DNA of 50,495 bases from contig ONMI01000013.1 of assembly GCA_900318915.1 (NCBI GenBank), forward strand, positions 1 to 50,495, written 5' to 3'. Each line of letters starts with the position of its first letter. The stretch's first letter is position 1. This document shows positions 25,692 through 34,585 of this stretch, in pieces. The notes beneath the pieces were generated by a model that made no database searches, was not told where the DNA came from, and saw nothing but the letters and a program-made list of their open reading frames with translations. The position numbers and the translations under genes are program-made. The stretch comes from an uncultured Prevotellaceae bacterium (lineage in GTDB: Bacteria > Bacteroidota > Bacteroidia > Bacteroidales > Bacteroidaceae).

Positions 25692-25877
25692 TTATTTGTT
25701 TTCTTGATTCTTCTTTTTAATTCTCCCTCCTAATCTTCCTCCGAAGATGCAGCCACATATTGTTGCACAAAGTGACATGAGAGAGGCTAATTCTATATTG
25801 CCTGCCGAATTAACGAAATAACCAGCAACAAGAAATGCCACAGCCCCTAAAAGGAGGAGATAATCCAATGCTTTCAC
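25692..25877 (-). CDS. small membrane protein in the etf operon
   Basis: 61 aa with two hydrophobic helices (LLLLGAVAFLVAGYFV and LASLMSLCATICGCIFGG) and a basic tail (RLGGRIKKKNQENK). It starts 1 bp after the etfA stop and ends 9 bp before the acyl-CoA dehydrogenase start, so it is firmly embedded in the operon. The family is not recognised. It could anchor the dehydrogenase/ETF complex at the membrane, which is speculation from location. Confidence 0.6.
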   Translation of the reverse strand: MKALDYLLLLGAVAFLVAGYFVNSAGNIELASLMSLCATICGCIFGGRLGGRIKKKNQENK

Positions 25878-25878
25878 C

Positions 25879-26904
25879 TTACTTCGAGTTCTGCTTATAG
25901 TATTTAATCAACTTTGGAACGACTTCCTCCACGGTGCCTACAATCACATAGTCGGCAATCTTGTTGATGGGAGCATCCGGATCGCTGTTGATAGAGATGA
26001 TGATACCCGAGTCCTGCATGCCGGCGATGTGCTGAATCTGTCCGGAGATACCGCAGGCGATATACACCTTAGGATGCACGGTCACACCCGTCTGACCAAT
26101 CTGACGGTCGTGGTCGAGCCATCCGGCATCTACGGCAGCACGGCTTCCGCCTACTTCACCATGAAGTACCTTGGCCAACTTGAACAACATGTCGAAGTTC
26201 TCCTTCGAGCCCATGCCGTAGCCGCCGGCCACCACGATGGGAGCACCCTTCAGGTTGTGCTTGGCAGCCTGCACCTCGTGTGTGAGCACTTTCACTACGC
26301 CTGCCACGGTCATGTCGACATACTTCGACACCTCCGGGTAGACTACCTCTTTGCGGCATTCACCTTCGTAAACAGCCTTCTGCATCACGCCGCTGCGCAC
26401 GGTAGCCATCTGCGGACGGTGCTCGGGGTTCACGATGGTGGCCACGATGTTGCCACCGAAAGCAGGACGAATCTGATAAAGCAGGTTGTCGTATACCTTT
26501 CCTTCTTTCTTGTTCTCGAAAGAACCAATTTCCAATTCTGTGCAGTCGGCTGTAAGGCCGCTGGTGAGCGACGAGCTCACACGGGGACCGAGGTCGCGAC
26601 CGATAACGGTAGCGCCCATAAGGCAAATCTGCGGCTGCTCCTCCTTGAAGAGGTTGACGATAATGTCGGTGTGGGGAGCCGATGTGTAGGGGAACAGTCC
26701 CTCGCCGTCGAAAACAAACAGCTTGTCAACGCCGTAGGGCAGAATCTGATCTTCCACCTTGCCCTTGATGCCGGTGCCAATGACCACGGCATGGAGTTCC
26801 ACATTCAATTGATTGGCCAACTTGCGGCCCTTGGTCAACAGTTCCTGGGAAACTTCCTGAACCTGTGTGCCTTCAATCTCGCAATATACAAATACGTTGT
26901 TCAT
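25879..26904 (-). CDS. etfA: electron transfer flavoprotein alpha subunit
   Basis: 341-aa ETF alpha. The N-terminal half is a nucleotide-binding-like fold (VFVYCEIEGTQVQEVSQELL). The C-terminal FAD domain is unmistakable: VVAGGYGMGSKENFDML, GGSRAAVDAGWLDHDRQIGQTG, YIACGISGQIQHIAGM and IISINSDPDAPIN. It carries electrons between acyl-CoA dehydrogenase and a membrane or ferredoxin partner as a heterodimer with EtfB. It follows etfB by 11 bp on the minus strand. Confidence 0.95.
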   Translation of the reverse strand: MNNVFVYCEIEGTQVQEVSQELLTKGRKLANQLNVELHAVVIGTGIKGKVEDQILPYGVDKLFVFDGEGLFPYTSAPHTDIIVNLFKEEQPQICLMGATVIGRDLGPRVSSSLTSGLTADCTELEIGSFENKKEGKVYDNLLYQIRPAFGGNIVATIVNPEHRPQMATVRSGVMQKAVYEGECRKEVVYPEVSKYVDMTVAGVVKVLTHEVQAAKHNLKGAPIVVAGGYGMGSKENFDMLFKLAKVLHGEVGGSRAAVDAGWLDHDRQIGQTGVTVHPKVYIACGISGQIQHIAGMQDSGIIISINSDPDAPINKIADYVIVGTVEEVVPKLIKYYKQNSK

Positions 26905-26915
26905 ATTTTCGTTTA

Positions 26916-27788
26916 TTAGCCAATAATCTTTTCTTCGAGTAATTCCTTAATCATTCCTTCAATGTCGGCATCGCTGCTGGTGAGTGTCTTCGACTCCTTT
27001 GCCTGGAACACAATGTTCTTCACGGCCTTCACCTTCGTGGGCGAACCGGCGAGACCACACTGGTTGGGATCTCCGTCCACATCGGCCACCGACCACTGGT
27101 TCAGCGTCAGATAGGGGCGCTCCTCATAAAGGTAGTCGTAGGCTGTGCCTTCGGCGGGTCGTTCCATCGGGCAGGTAGCGCGCTTGTACTTCATCACGAG
27201 CTTGGCATTCTGCGGACGGCATGGAGCGGCACTACCGTTCACGGTTATCACCACGGGAAGCGGAGCCTCGACGGTCTCCACGCCACCATCGATGACGCGG
27301 CGGATCAGCGCTTTGCCATCTTCCACCTTCAGTATCTCCTCGGCGTAGGTAACTTGGTTCAGACCCAGTTTCTGAGCCACCTGCGGACCCACCTGGGCCG
27401 TATCGCCGTCGATGGCCTGACGGCCGCCAATCACGATGTCCACATCGCCAATCTTCTTGATGGCAGTGGCCAGGGCATACGAGGTGGCCAGTGTGTCGGC
27501 ACCTGCAAACAGACGGTCGGTAAGCAGCCAACCCGTATCGGCACCGCGGTACAGACCCTGACGGATAATCTCACCGGCACGGGGAGGACCCATCGTGAGC
27601 ACACCCACGGTAGAACCCGGATGCTGTTCTTTCAGACGGAGCGCCTGCTCCAATGCGTTCAAATCCTCGGGATTGAAGATGGCGGGCAGTGCGGCGCGGT
27701 TGACGGTGCCTTCGGCAGTCATGGCATCCTTGCCCACATTTCTGGTGTCGGGTACTTGCTTGGCAAGCACAACAATTTTCAAACTCAT
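26916..27788 (-). CDS. etfB: electron transfer flavoprotein beta subunit
   Basis: 290-aa ETF beta, first gene of its operon. Landmarks: LKIVVLAKQVPDTRNV at the start, FNPEDLNALEQALRLKEQ, GVLTMGPPRA, LLTDRLFAGADTLATSYALA, IVIGGRQAIDGDTAQVGPQVAQKLGLNQVTY, and a C-terminal arm ending in a run of acidic residues. It binds the second nucleotide (AMP or FAD) and the partner dehydrogenase. A canonical promoter lies at 27867-27897, and two mutually exclusive hairpins occupy the leader. Confidence 0.95.
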   Translation of the reverse strand: MSLKIVVLAKQVPDTRNVGKDAMTAEGTVNRAALPAIFNPEDLNALEQALRLKEQHPGSTVGVLTMGPPRAGEIIRQGLYRGADTGWLLTDRLFAGADTLATSYALATAIKKIGDVDIVIGGRQAIDGDTAQVGPQVAQKLGLNQVTYAEEILKVEDGKALIRRVIDGGVETVEAPLPVVITVNGSAAPCRPQNAKLVMKYKRATCPMERPAEGTAYDYLYEERPYLTLNQWSVADVDGDPNQCGLAGSPTKVKAVKNIVFQAKESKTLTSSDADIEGMIKELLEEKIIG

Positions 27789-27829
27789 AGAAATGATATT
27801 AATAATGTAAAGTTTAAATCACTAAAAAC

Positions 27830-27863
27830 AAAAGCGATATCGTCATCGCTTTTACCAAAAGCG
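27830..27863 (-). promoter_or_regulatory. possible attenuator in the etfB leader
   Basis: In the minus-strand RNA three segments occur in order: CGCTTTT (27863-27857), AAAAGCGAT (27853-27845) and ATCGCTTTT (27838-27830), then GTTTTTAG. The middle segment can pair with either neighbour. The second pairing gives a stem followed by a U-rich run, as in a terminator, and the first pairing would prevent it. The trigger is unknown. Confidence 0.45.
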
Positions 27864-27866
27864 GTG

Positions 27867-27897
27867 CAAAGGTACACTTTTTTCAGTGCTTAGCAAA
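27867..27897 (-). promoter_or_regulatory. etf operon promoter (full consensus)
   Basis: Minus strand TTTG (27897-27894), 19 bp, then TACCTTTG (27874-27867): an exact match to the Bacteroidota TTTG-N19-TAnnTTTG promoter. Confidence 0.85.
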
Positions 27898-28031
27898 ATA
27901 TTCAACACTAATTTGCACAAATCGGCTCTTAATGTGCACATTTTCGCTTTTTTGTGCAATGCGATAGGACTGATAAACGCGTTTTCTGCACTTTTTTTGC
28001 CCTTTTTCATGGCATTGTGGGCTAATATCCG

Positions 28032-28039
28032 TATTTTTG
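28032..28039 (+). promoter_or_regulatory. dnaG promoter -7 box
   Basis: TATTTTTG, followed 10 nt later by the dnaG ATG (28050), so the mRNA leader is only a few nucleotides. No TTTG at 19 bp. Confidence 0.5.
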
Positions 28040-28049
28040 TGGTTTAGAA

Positions 28050-30008
28050 ATGATAGACAGAGCTACCATAGACCGGATTATGGACACCGCCGACATTGTC
28101 GACGTGGTGTCGGAGTTTGTGTCGCTGCAGAAGCGCGGCACCAGCTACAAAGGACTGTGTCCCTTCCACGACGACCGCACCCCGTCCTTCTCCGTGTCGC
28201 CCTCAAGGGGCGTTTACAAGTGCTTCGCCTGCGGCAAGGCCGGCAATGCCGTCAACTTCATCATGGAGCACGAGCAGATGACCTATGTGGAGGCGCTGAA
28301 ATGGCTTGCACACAAATACAACATCGAGATAAAGGAGCGTGAGCTCTCCAGCGAAGAGAAAAAGCAGCAGAGCGAGCGCGAGAGCGTGCTCATCGTCAAT
28401 GAGTGGGCCGCCGACTACTATGAGCAGATTTTGCACAACGACCCCGACGGGAAGGCCATCGGCATGCAGTATTGGCGCAAGCGCGGTTTCAGAGATGATG
28501 TGATACAGCGCTTCCGGCTCGGATTCGCCCCCGTGCGGCGCGATGCGCTGCCCAGAGAAGCGCTCGCCAAAGGTTACAAGGCCGAGTATCTCACGGCCAG
28601 CGGACTGTGCGGCCAGCGTGAGAACGGCGAGCTCTACGACCGCTTCGCCGGCAGGGTCATCTTCCCCTGGTTCACCGTGAGCGGCAAGGTGGTGGCCTTT
28701 GGCGGTCGCTTGCTCGACGCACGTACCAAGGGGGTGAGTCAGAAGTATGTCAACTCGCCCGATTCGCCTGTCTACCACAAGGACCATGAACTTTACGGCA
28801 TCTACCAGGCCAAGAAAGCCATTGCCAAGTACGACTGTGTGTACATGGTGGAGGGCTACACTGATGTCATCAGCATGCACCAGTGCGGCATAGAGAATGT
28901 AGTGGCCAATTCGGGCACCGCGCTCAGTGTGCACCAGATACGGCTGTTGCACCGCTTCACCTCCAACATCGTGCTGCTCTACGACGGTGACGAGGCCGGT
29001 ATCCATGCCGCCATGCGCGGTACCGACATGCTCCTGGCCGAGGGCATGAATGTCAGGGTGCTGCTGCTGCCCGACCAGGAAGACCCCGACAGTTTCGCCC
29101 GCAACCATACGGCGGCCGATTTCAGGGCCTATATCGAGGAGCACCAGACCGACTTCATGGAGTTCAAGACGCGTGTCATGCTCCAGGGCGTGACCGATCC
29201 GGTGAAACGCTCCGAGGCCATCAACAGCATCGTGAAGAGCATCTCCGTGATTGAGGACCCCATCAAGCGGGCCTCGTTCATCAAAGACTGCTCACAGCGC
29301 ATCGGCATAGCCGAGCAGACCCTCATCCGCCAGATGAACCGCTTCATCCTGCAGGGCAAGGAGCAGGAATACCGCGACAAACAGCGTAGAGAGCGCCAGG
29401 AGCAGCAAACCGAGGCCGGGACGGTCCAGACACCGGGCGGCCCCATGCCCACTGTGGCCCAACAGACTCCTGCTGCCCCGTCCATCAACCAGGTGGAATA
29501 TATGATTGTGCAGGAGGTGGTAAGGCATGGCGAGCTGGTGATATTCCATGATGTGGAACTCGACGACGGGCAGGTAGCCAATCTGACGCTCGCCGAATAT
29601 GTGAATGAAGACCTGAAACTCGACGGGCTCCAACTCAACAACGCCTTATGCCGGCAGATGCTGAGCGAGGCGGTGGAACATGCCCACGAACCCGATTTCG
29701 TGGCCTCGCGCTACTTCTCCCTCCATCCCGATGTGGAGGTGAGCAAACTGGGCACACAGATGGCCACCGACCAGGTGCACGTGTCGGAAAGTCTGAAGCT
29801 CAAACCTACTGAAGAGCAGATAGCCAACCATATACAGCACATGCTGAGCGATTTCCGACTGGAGTTTGTGAACCAGCGGCTCAAAGAACTGAAAAACGCC
29901 CTGCTCACTACCAAGGATGAGCAACTGCTCAAGCAGCTGCAGGAAGAGTATATGAAAGTGCTGCAGTTGAGAACCGAATTTGCCAAACGACTCGGACGAA
30001 TCGTCTGA
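28050..30008 (+). CDS. dnaG: DNA primase
   Basis: 652-aa replicative primase. The N-terminal CHC2 zinc finger has ligands C37, H40, C58 and C61 (LCPFH ... YKCFACGK). The catalytic core includes RFRLGFAP, GRVIFPW and KYVNSPDSPVYHK, and the Toprim part has VEGYTDVISMHQ and LLYDGDEAGIHAA with the metal-binding acids. The C-terminal ~200 residues, after a Gln/Pro-rich linker (~445-490), form the helicase-interacting domain. It lays RNA primers for DNA synthesis with DnaB. The TPR gene follows after 8 bp. Length is normal for this phylum. The antisense frame over this gene is compositional. Confidence 0.96.
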   Translation: MIDRATIDRIMDTADIVDVVSEFVSLQKRGTSYKGLCPFHDDRTPSFSVSPSRGVYKCFACGKAGNAVNFIMEHEQMTYVEALKWLAHKYNIEIKERELSSEEKKQQSERESVLIVNEWAADYYEQILHNDPDGKAIGMQYWRKRGFRDDVIQRFRLGFAPVRRDALPREALAKGYKAEYLTASGLCGQRENGELYDRFAGRVIFPWFTVSGKVVAFGGRLLDARTKGVSQKYVNSPDSPVYHKDHELYGIYQAKKAIAKYDCVYMVEGYTDVISMHQCGIENVVANSGTALSVHQIRLLHRFTSNIVLLYDGDEAGIHAAMRGTDMLLAEGMNVRVLLLPDQEDPDSFARNHTAADFRAYIEEHQTDFMEFKTRVMLQGVTDPVKRSEAINSIVKSISVIEDPIKRASFIKDCSQRIGIAEQTLIRQMNRFILQGKEQEYRDKQRRERQEQQTEAGTVQTPGGPMPTVAQQTPAAPSINQVEYMIVQEVVRHGELVIFHDVELDDGQVANLTLAEYVNEDLKLDGLQLNNALCRQMLSEAVEHAHEPDFVASRYFSLHPDVEVSKLGTQMATDQVHVSESLKLKPTEEQIANHIQHMLSDFRLEFVNQRLKELKNALLTTKDEQLLKQLQEEYMKVLQLRTEFAKRLGRIV

Positions 30009-30016
30009 ACAACCCA

Positions 30017-31666
30017 ATGCCTATTATGATGGATTTCCTCAATAGAAAGAAACGAAGCGGACACGATGCCAACACACTGCCCTATGGCAAGGAGCACACC
30101 CGCCGGATAATGGCGATAGCCAACAAGGTGCTGCGCAATCTCAACTGCCAGGGCAAGTGGAGCGACGCCGGCAACAACCGTGTGCTCGATTACGTGTTTC
30201 AGGCCGGCAATTTCCGGCTCTATGTCAACGAGTCGTCGCCCTATGCCAATCTCACCTATCCTGTGTTCTTCTCCACACCGATGGAGAATCTGAATCTTAT
30301 TCGCTCGCTGTGTAACCAGACCAATATCAATACCGACCAGACCAAGGTAATCTACACCCTCAACGAAGAGGAGTCTGAAATCGATGTGCACATCGTCTCG
30401 TCAGTCTATCTGGAAGAGAAGAACGCACAGGCCGTGCTGGTAAGGAACATGACCGATGCCTTCCAGTGGCATACCGCTTTTGTGAGAAAATTCGAGTCGA
30501 TGCTCGATGAGCAGAAAAAAGCCAAGACCGACGACCTGGAGGCCTCCAACAATGAGTTCAACCGCGAGTTGTTCCTCCTGCGACAGCAGGAGATGCGGCG
30601 GCAAACCTCCGGAGAGTGGAGAACCAATGATACCGACTGCATCAGCCTGGGACAGTTCCTCGACAAGGCGCTGTCGATTATCGGCATCACGCCCGTGTCG
30701 CTGCGGCTCTTTGCCGAAGACACCACCGAGGTCTACACTGATAATGTCCTGGAGTTTGACCTTGCCCGTGCCATCTGCCCAACTGACGGCCCTGTAAGGA
30801 AAAAAGCCATCCTGAGTCTCGTCTACACCGCTGAGGCCCAGCCTGGCAAGGAGCAGTGGCTCACCCTGCAGCTCAACTTCGAGGGCGATGACCGCCACAC
30901 CGTGTGGTTCCGTGTGGCCTGCTCGTCGGCTCCTCTCGGTGCCGACCGCCAGCACCATGGTCCGCAGTTCACTCCCGTCAGTGTGCTCATGGCCTATGAC
31001 AAGGTGTCGGTGAAGCAATGGACCGATGAGTTCAACTATATGTGGCAGGATGCCGTCGACAAAGCCGCCAAAGGCGACACCGACTCGCTTTCCGAGGAGC
31101 AGAAGCTGATATGGATGGTCGAGGAACCCAAGATGGCAGAGTTGCTCTACAGAGGTCACAAGTTTTTTGTATCGGGCCGTTACTACGAGGCACTGCTCTA
31201 TCTGGAAAATGCCTACTGGCGCATACAGAACTCCTACGAGAGCCTCTCCTCGCAGAATCGCGACGCCTTCTTCGAGGTGGGCTATATGGTGGGCTTCTGC
31301 TACAGCGAGCTGCACCAGTATACCCGCGCCCACTACTATCTGGAGATTATCGACCACCTGCACCGGGTGAAGTATACCCAGGAATATGTCAATGCTATGG
31401 TCAATATGGGCGACTTCCGGGCCCTCAGCATGGTGGAAGACCTGCTTAAGAAAATGGAGGAACGGCTGCAGGACGACGATGAGCCGGAGGGTTTCCTCCT
31501 TTCGTTCGTGGCCTTCCTGCGCAGAAGGAAAGCCTATCTCCTGGTGGAGCACCAACGTCTGGAAGAAGCCAAGACACTTCTCAACGCTATGCTCAACGAC
31601 CCGGCCTGTCATGATTTCGCCATCAATGAGCTGGCGTATATCCAACGGATGGAAAAAAAAGAATAA
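30017..31666 (+). CDS. TPR-like protein, function unknown
   Basis: 549 aa, cytosolic (no signal peptide). The N-terminal ~330 residues are a mixed alpha/beta region I do not recognise (LNRKKRSGHDANTLPYGKEH onward). The C-terminal ~200 residues look like tetratricopeptide repeats: AELLYRGHKFFVSGRYYEALLYLENAYWRI, GFCYSELHQYTRAHYYLEIID, and AYLLVEHQRLEEAKTLLNAML. TPRs bind partner proteins. It starts 8 bp after dnaG and ends 9 bp before cls, so all three are probably one operon. Any of three early Met codons (30017, 30026, 30029) could be the start. Confidence 0.75.
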   Translation: MPIMMDFLNRKKRSGHDANTLPYGKEHTRRIMAIANKVLRNLNCQGKWSDAGNNRVLDYVFQAGNFRLYVNESSPYANLTYPVFFSTPMENLNLIRSLCNQTNINTDQTKVIYTLNEEESEIDVHIVSSVYLEEKNAQAVLVRNMTDAFQWHTAFVRKFESMLDEQKKAKTDDLEASNNEFNRELFLLRQQEMRRQTSGEWRTNDTDCISLGQFLDKALSIIGITPVSLRLFAEDTTEVYTDNVLEFDLARAICPTDGPVRKKAILSLVYTAEAQPGKEQWLTLQLNFEGDDRHTVWFRVACSSAPLGADRQHHGPQFTPVSVLMAYDKVSVKQWTDEFNYMWQDAVDKAAKGDTDSLSEEQKLIWMVEEPKMAELLYRGHKFFVSGRYYEALLYLENAYWRIQNSYESLSSQNRDAFFEVGYMVGFCYSELHQYTRAHYYLEIIDHLHRVKYTQEYVNAMVNMGDFRALSMVEDLLKKMEERLQDDDEPEGFLLSFVAFLRRRKAYLLVEHQRLEEAKTLLNAMLNDPACHDFAINELAYIQRMEKKE

Positions 31667-31675
31667 TATAGAAAG

Positions 31676-33097
31676 ATGGTGCTCGACTGGTTTGGCATAT
31701 TGTCGATAGTGAACATGGTGTTGGCCTTCATGGTGGCCATCCACCTGCTCATGGACAACCGTTCGCCGTCGACCACACTGGCATGGCTGCTCGTGCTCTC
31801 GTTTCTGCCTTACGTGGGTATCGTCATCTATTTCTTCTTCGGCGAGAACACACGCAAGAAGCGTATCATCAGCAAGAAGAGCCTCGACCAACTGTCGCGG
31901 CGCTCCATGCTGAGCTATGTGGAGCAGAAAGAGCTGAATGTGCCCGACGACACCCAGACCCTGACCCGTCTCTTCTTCAACCAAAACTATGCCCTGCCCT
32001 TCAGAAACAACAAGGTAGAGGTCTTCACCAATGGCTATGAGTTCATAGCGGCCCTGCTCCGGAGCATTGGTCAGGCGAAATCGCACATCCACCTTGCCAC
32101 CTATATTTTCGAGGACGACCCCCTGGGGCGCCTTGTGGCCGATGCCCTCATCGAGAAAGCCCGCCAGGGGGTGGAGGTCAGGGTCATCTACGATGCCGTG
32201 GGCAACTGGCGGGTGCCGAGCCGTTTCTTCGAGCGGCTGCGTGAGGAAGGAGTCGACACCCATGCCTTCATGCCGGTAAGGTTTCCCGCCTTCACCCGGC
32301 GCATCAACTACCGCAACCACCGCAAGATATGTGTGGTCGACGGGCATACGGGCTTTATCGGCGGCATGAATATCGCCCTGAGATATGTGAAGGGGCAGAA
32401 TGGTGCCCCATGGCGCGACACCCACCTGATGATTAAGGGCAGCGGGGTGTACGGGCTGCAGTGTGCCTTTCTGGTCGACTGGTATTTTGTAGACGGCACG
32501 CTCATCAGCAATAAAAACTATTACCCTGTCACGCCCTGGCATTTCAGCAACAACTGCATTGCCCAGGTGGTGACGAGCAGTCCGCTCAGTCCCTGGCCGG
32601 AGATGATGCAGGGATATACGAAAGTTATCCTGCAGGCACGCCGCTATGTGTATATCGAGACACCCTATTTCCTGCCTACAGAACCCGTGCTCACCGCCCT
32701 GCAGACCAGTGCGCAGGCGGGTGTTGATGTGCGGCTCATGATACCCTACGAACCCGACTCACGCATCGTGGGTCTGGCGGGCAGGTCGTTTGTGAGCGAG
32801 GCCGCCGAGGCAGGGGTGAAGGTGTATTATTATAAGGAAGGATTCAATCACTCCAAACTTCTGATTGTGGACGACAGGTTGTGCAGTTGTGGCTCAACGA
32901 ATGTCGACTTCAGAAGTTTTGAGAACAATTTCGAGGCCAATGTCTTCTTCTACGACGAGGCACTGACTGTGAGGATGCGGAAGGTGTTTGAGGACGACAT
33001 CACCCGGTGCGTGGGCGATGATGAAGTGATAGACGACCCGTCGTTCCTAAGTCGTATCACGGCTTCGGTGGCCAGGCTCTTCTCACCCCTGCTCTGA
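31676..33097 (+). CDS. cls: cardiolipin synthase (PLD superfamily)
   Basis: 473 aa. Two N-terminal membrane helices (FGILSIVNMVLAFMVAIHLL and TLAWLLVLSFLPYVGIVIYF) precede two phospholipase-D catalytic motifs: NHRKICVVDGHTGFIGGMN (near 215) and NHSKLLIVDDRLCSCGSTN (near 391). Each has the H-K-D residues. The enzyme joins two phosphatidylglycerol molecules into cardiolipin on the inner membrane. Length matches the ClsA type. Last gene of the dnaG transcript; its final 15 bp overlap the 3' end of the convergent rsmD. Confidence 0.93.
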   Translation: MVLDWFGILSIVNMVLAFMVAIHLLMDNRSPSTTLAWLLVLSFLPYVGIVIYFFFGENTRKKRIISKKSLDQLSRRSMLSYVEQKELNVPDDTQTLTRLFFNQNYALPFRNNKVEVFTNGYEFIAALLRSIGQAKSHIHLATYIFEDDPLGRLVADALIEKARQGVEVRVIYDAVGNWRVPSRFFERLREEGVDTHAFMPVRFPAFTRRINYRNHRKICVVDGHTGFIGGMNIALRYVKGQNGAPWRDTHLMIKGSGVYGLQCAFLVDWYFVDGTLISNKNYYPVTPWHFSNNCIAQVVTSSPLSPWPEMMQGYTKVILQARRYVYIETPYFLPTEPVLTALQTSAQAGVDVRLMIPYEPDSRIVGLAGRSFVSEAAEAGVKVYYYKEGFNHSKLLIVDDRLCSCGSTNVDFRSFENNFEANVFFYDEALTVRMRKVFEDDITRCVGDDEVIDDPSFLSRITASVARLFSPLL

Positions 33098-33655
33098 TGC
33101 TCCGGCGTCGGCCGTCCCGTCATCGGCACGGAACAGGCTGAAATTGACGCTGCCGTACTCGCGGTGCTCCACAAACTGCGGAAGCTGTGAGAAGTCGTTG
33201 TGTTTGCCGTGTTCGAAAACAAACACGCCGCCAGGCGCCAACAGGTGGTTGTCGAGTATCAGGGAAGGAATCTCCGGCAACCGCTCCAGTGCATAGGGCG
33301 GGTCGGCGAAAATGAAGTCGAACTGCTGGTGGCAGCTGCGCAGGAACCTGAACACATCGCCCCGTATGGCTACACAGTTGTCGCATCCTATCTTCTTCAG
33401 ACATTGCTTGATGAAAGCGTGGTGGTCGCGGTCGGCCTCTACGCTCACCACCTGCGCACAGCCGCGCGAGAGCAGTTCGAGCGTGATGCTGCCGGTGCCG
33501 GAGAAAAGGTCCAGGGCGGTGGCGTTCTCAAAGTCGAGATAGCCGTTGAGTACATTGAACAGGTTCTCCTTGGCAAAATCGGTGGTGGGACGAGCCTTGA
33601 AGGAGCGTGGTATGTCGAAGTGGCGGCCTTTGTAGCGGCCTGTGATGATTCTCAT
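33083..33655 (-). CDS. rsmD: 16S rRNA m2G966 methyltransferase RsmD
   Basis: 190-aa SAM-dependent methyltransferase. It has MRIITGRYKGR at the start, the substrate segment RPTTDFAKENLFNVL, SAM motif I ALDLFSGTGSITLELLSRG, and the catalytic FADPPYAL (DPPY for N2-guanine methylation). It modifies G966 of 16S rRNA during 30S assembly. It follows a DUF3822 gene by 31 bp, a pairing I know from other Bacteroidota. The last 15 bp overlap cls on the opposite strand, so neither gene has room for a separate terminator. Confidence 0.93.
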   Translation of the reverse strand: MRIITGRYKGRHFDIPRSFKARPTTDFAKENLFNVLNGYLDFENATALDLFSGTGSITLELLSRGCAQVVSVEADRDHHAFIKQCLKKIGCDNCVAIRGDVFRFLRSCHQQFDFIFADPPYALERLPEIPSLILDNHLLAPGGVFVFEHGKHNDFSQLPQFVEHREYGSVNFSLFRADDGTADAGASEQG

Positions 33656-33686
33656 GAGGTTCTCCGGGTTAGGGTGACGGCAGGGT

Positions 33687-34502
33687 TCAGTATTCCAGGT
33701 CGGCCAGCGCCTGTAAGTCGGCGGGCAGCGGCTTGCACGAGGCGGCCATTTTGCCGGCCAGCGGTTCGATGGTGTCGAAGAAGGGCCGGCGCAGATACAT
33801 CCGTATGCGTTCGCTGAGCCACCGCCGGTTCAGCACGTCGCCTATCATGTGCAGTTCGTCTTTCTCGCTGTCCAGCTTCATCTGGCTCCAGGTGTAGAGG
33901 ATGAAGTAAAGGGCGTCGTGCTCGTTGTCTACCTTGAAGTTGTTGGCGAAGACAAAACGGTTGCGGCTGAAGGAAAAGACATCGATACGCTCGTCGTGGA
34001 AGTAGGCGAAGAGCTTGCGGCGGTTCTTGCCCTGCTCATGGCGGTGCAGGTAGCGCCACACCGGCACGGTGGTGGGGAGTATCTGGTAGTGGTCGGTGTG
34101 GTCGCCTATCACGGTGAGAATATCTTTCTCTATGGCATAGACGGCCGCGCAGTGCAGTTCAGGCAGGTCGATGTGGGCCTTGAGGTGGTGTTCATAGCCT
34201 TTGTACACATGGTCGAACAGCGAGGAGCTGTCGGCCTCGTGAAATTCCTCTTCGGGCACGAGCATGGTGGGGGTGTCGGCCAGCAACTGTATGCCGGTGA
34301 AGGGCTGCTGCAGGAGAGGGCACGTCTTGAAAGCCTCGCGCAGGTTGGCCGTCGCCGACATGCCGCTCTTGCGGATGAAGGTGGCTGTCTCGGCGGCGGT
34401 GATGCGTTCGGCGTAGGGTTGCGAGATGAGTATCTCGCTCGTTCCGATGCGCAGCATCAAGGTGTCGCTGCGCGGGGTAAGGGAGGTAGATGGTGCTGCC
34501 AT
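33687..34502 (-). CDS. DUF3822 family protein
   Basis: 271 aa, soluble. The N-terminal LMLRIGTSEILISQPYA and internal CAAVYAIEKDILTVIGDH and KLFAYFHDERIDVFSFSRNRFVFANNFKV segments are those of DUF3822, a Bacteroidota family thought to have an actin-like (ASKHA) fold. It is usually next to rsmD, as here. No enzymatic residues can be named. Transcription probably starts at a TAAATTTG box 21 bp before the start. Confidence 0.8.
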   Translation of the reverse strand: MAAPSTSLTPRSDTLMLRIGTSEILISQPYAERITAAETATFIRKSGMSATANLREAFKTCPLLQQPFTGIQLLADTPTMLVPEEEFHEADSSSLFDHVYKGYEHHLKAHIDLPELHCAAVYAIEKDILTVIGDHTDHYQILPTTVPVWRYLHRHEQGKNRRKLFAYFHDERIDVFSFSRNRFVFANNFKVDNEHDALYFILYTWSQMKLDSEKDELHMIGDVLNRRWLSERIRMYLRRPFFDTIEPLAGKMAASCKPLPADLQALADLEY

Positions 34503-34522
34503 GTCTTTTCAGTTTCAAGCTG

Positions 34523-34530
34523 CAAATTTA
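34523..34530 (-). promoter_or_regulatory. promoter -7 box of DUF3822-rsmD
   Basis: Minus strand TAAATTTG (TAnnTTTG) followed by CAGC; implies a leader of roughly 15 nt before the ATG at 34502. Confidence 0.55.
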
Positions 34531-34585
34531 GTCATTTTATCCCGTATGGCCGATAGGTTTTTGAAGAAACTTGCAGTTTTCACGC

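Noticed and set aside
30401-32542. 713-codon open frame on the minus strand opposite the TPR and cls genes
   Set aside because: A high-GC third-position shadow. It spans two well-supported genes, has no recognisable domain, and is His/Gly/Glu-rich as expected of antisense reading.
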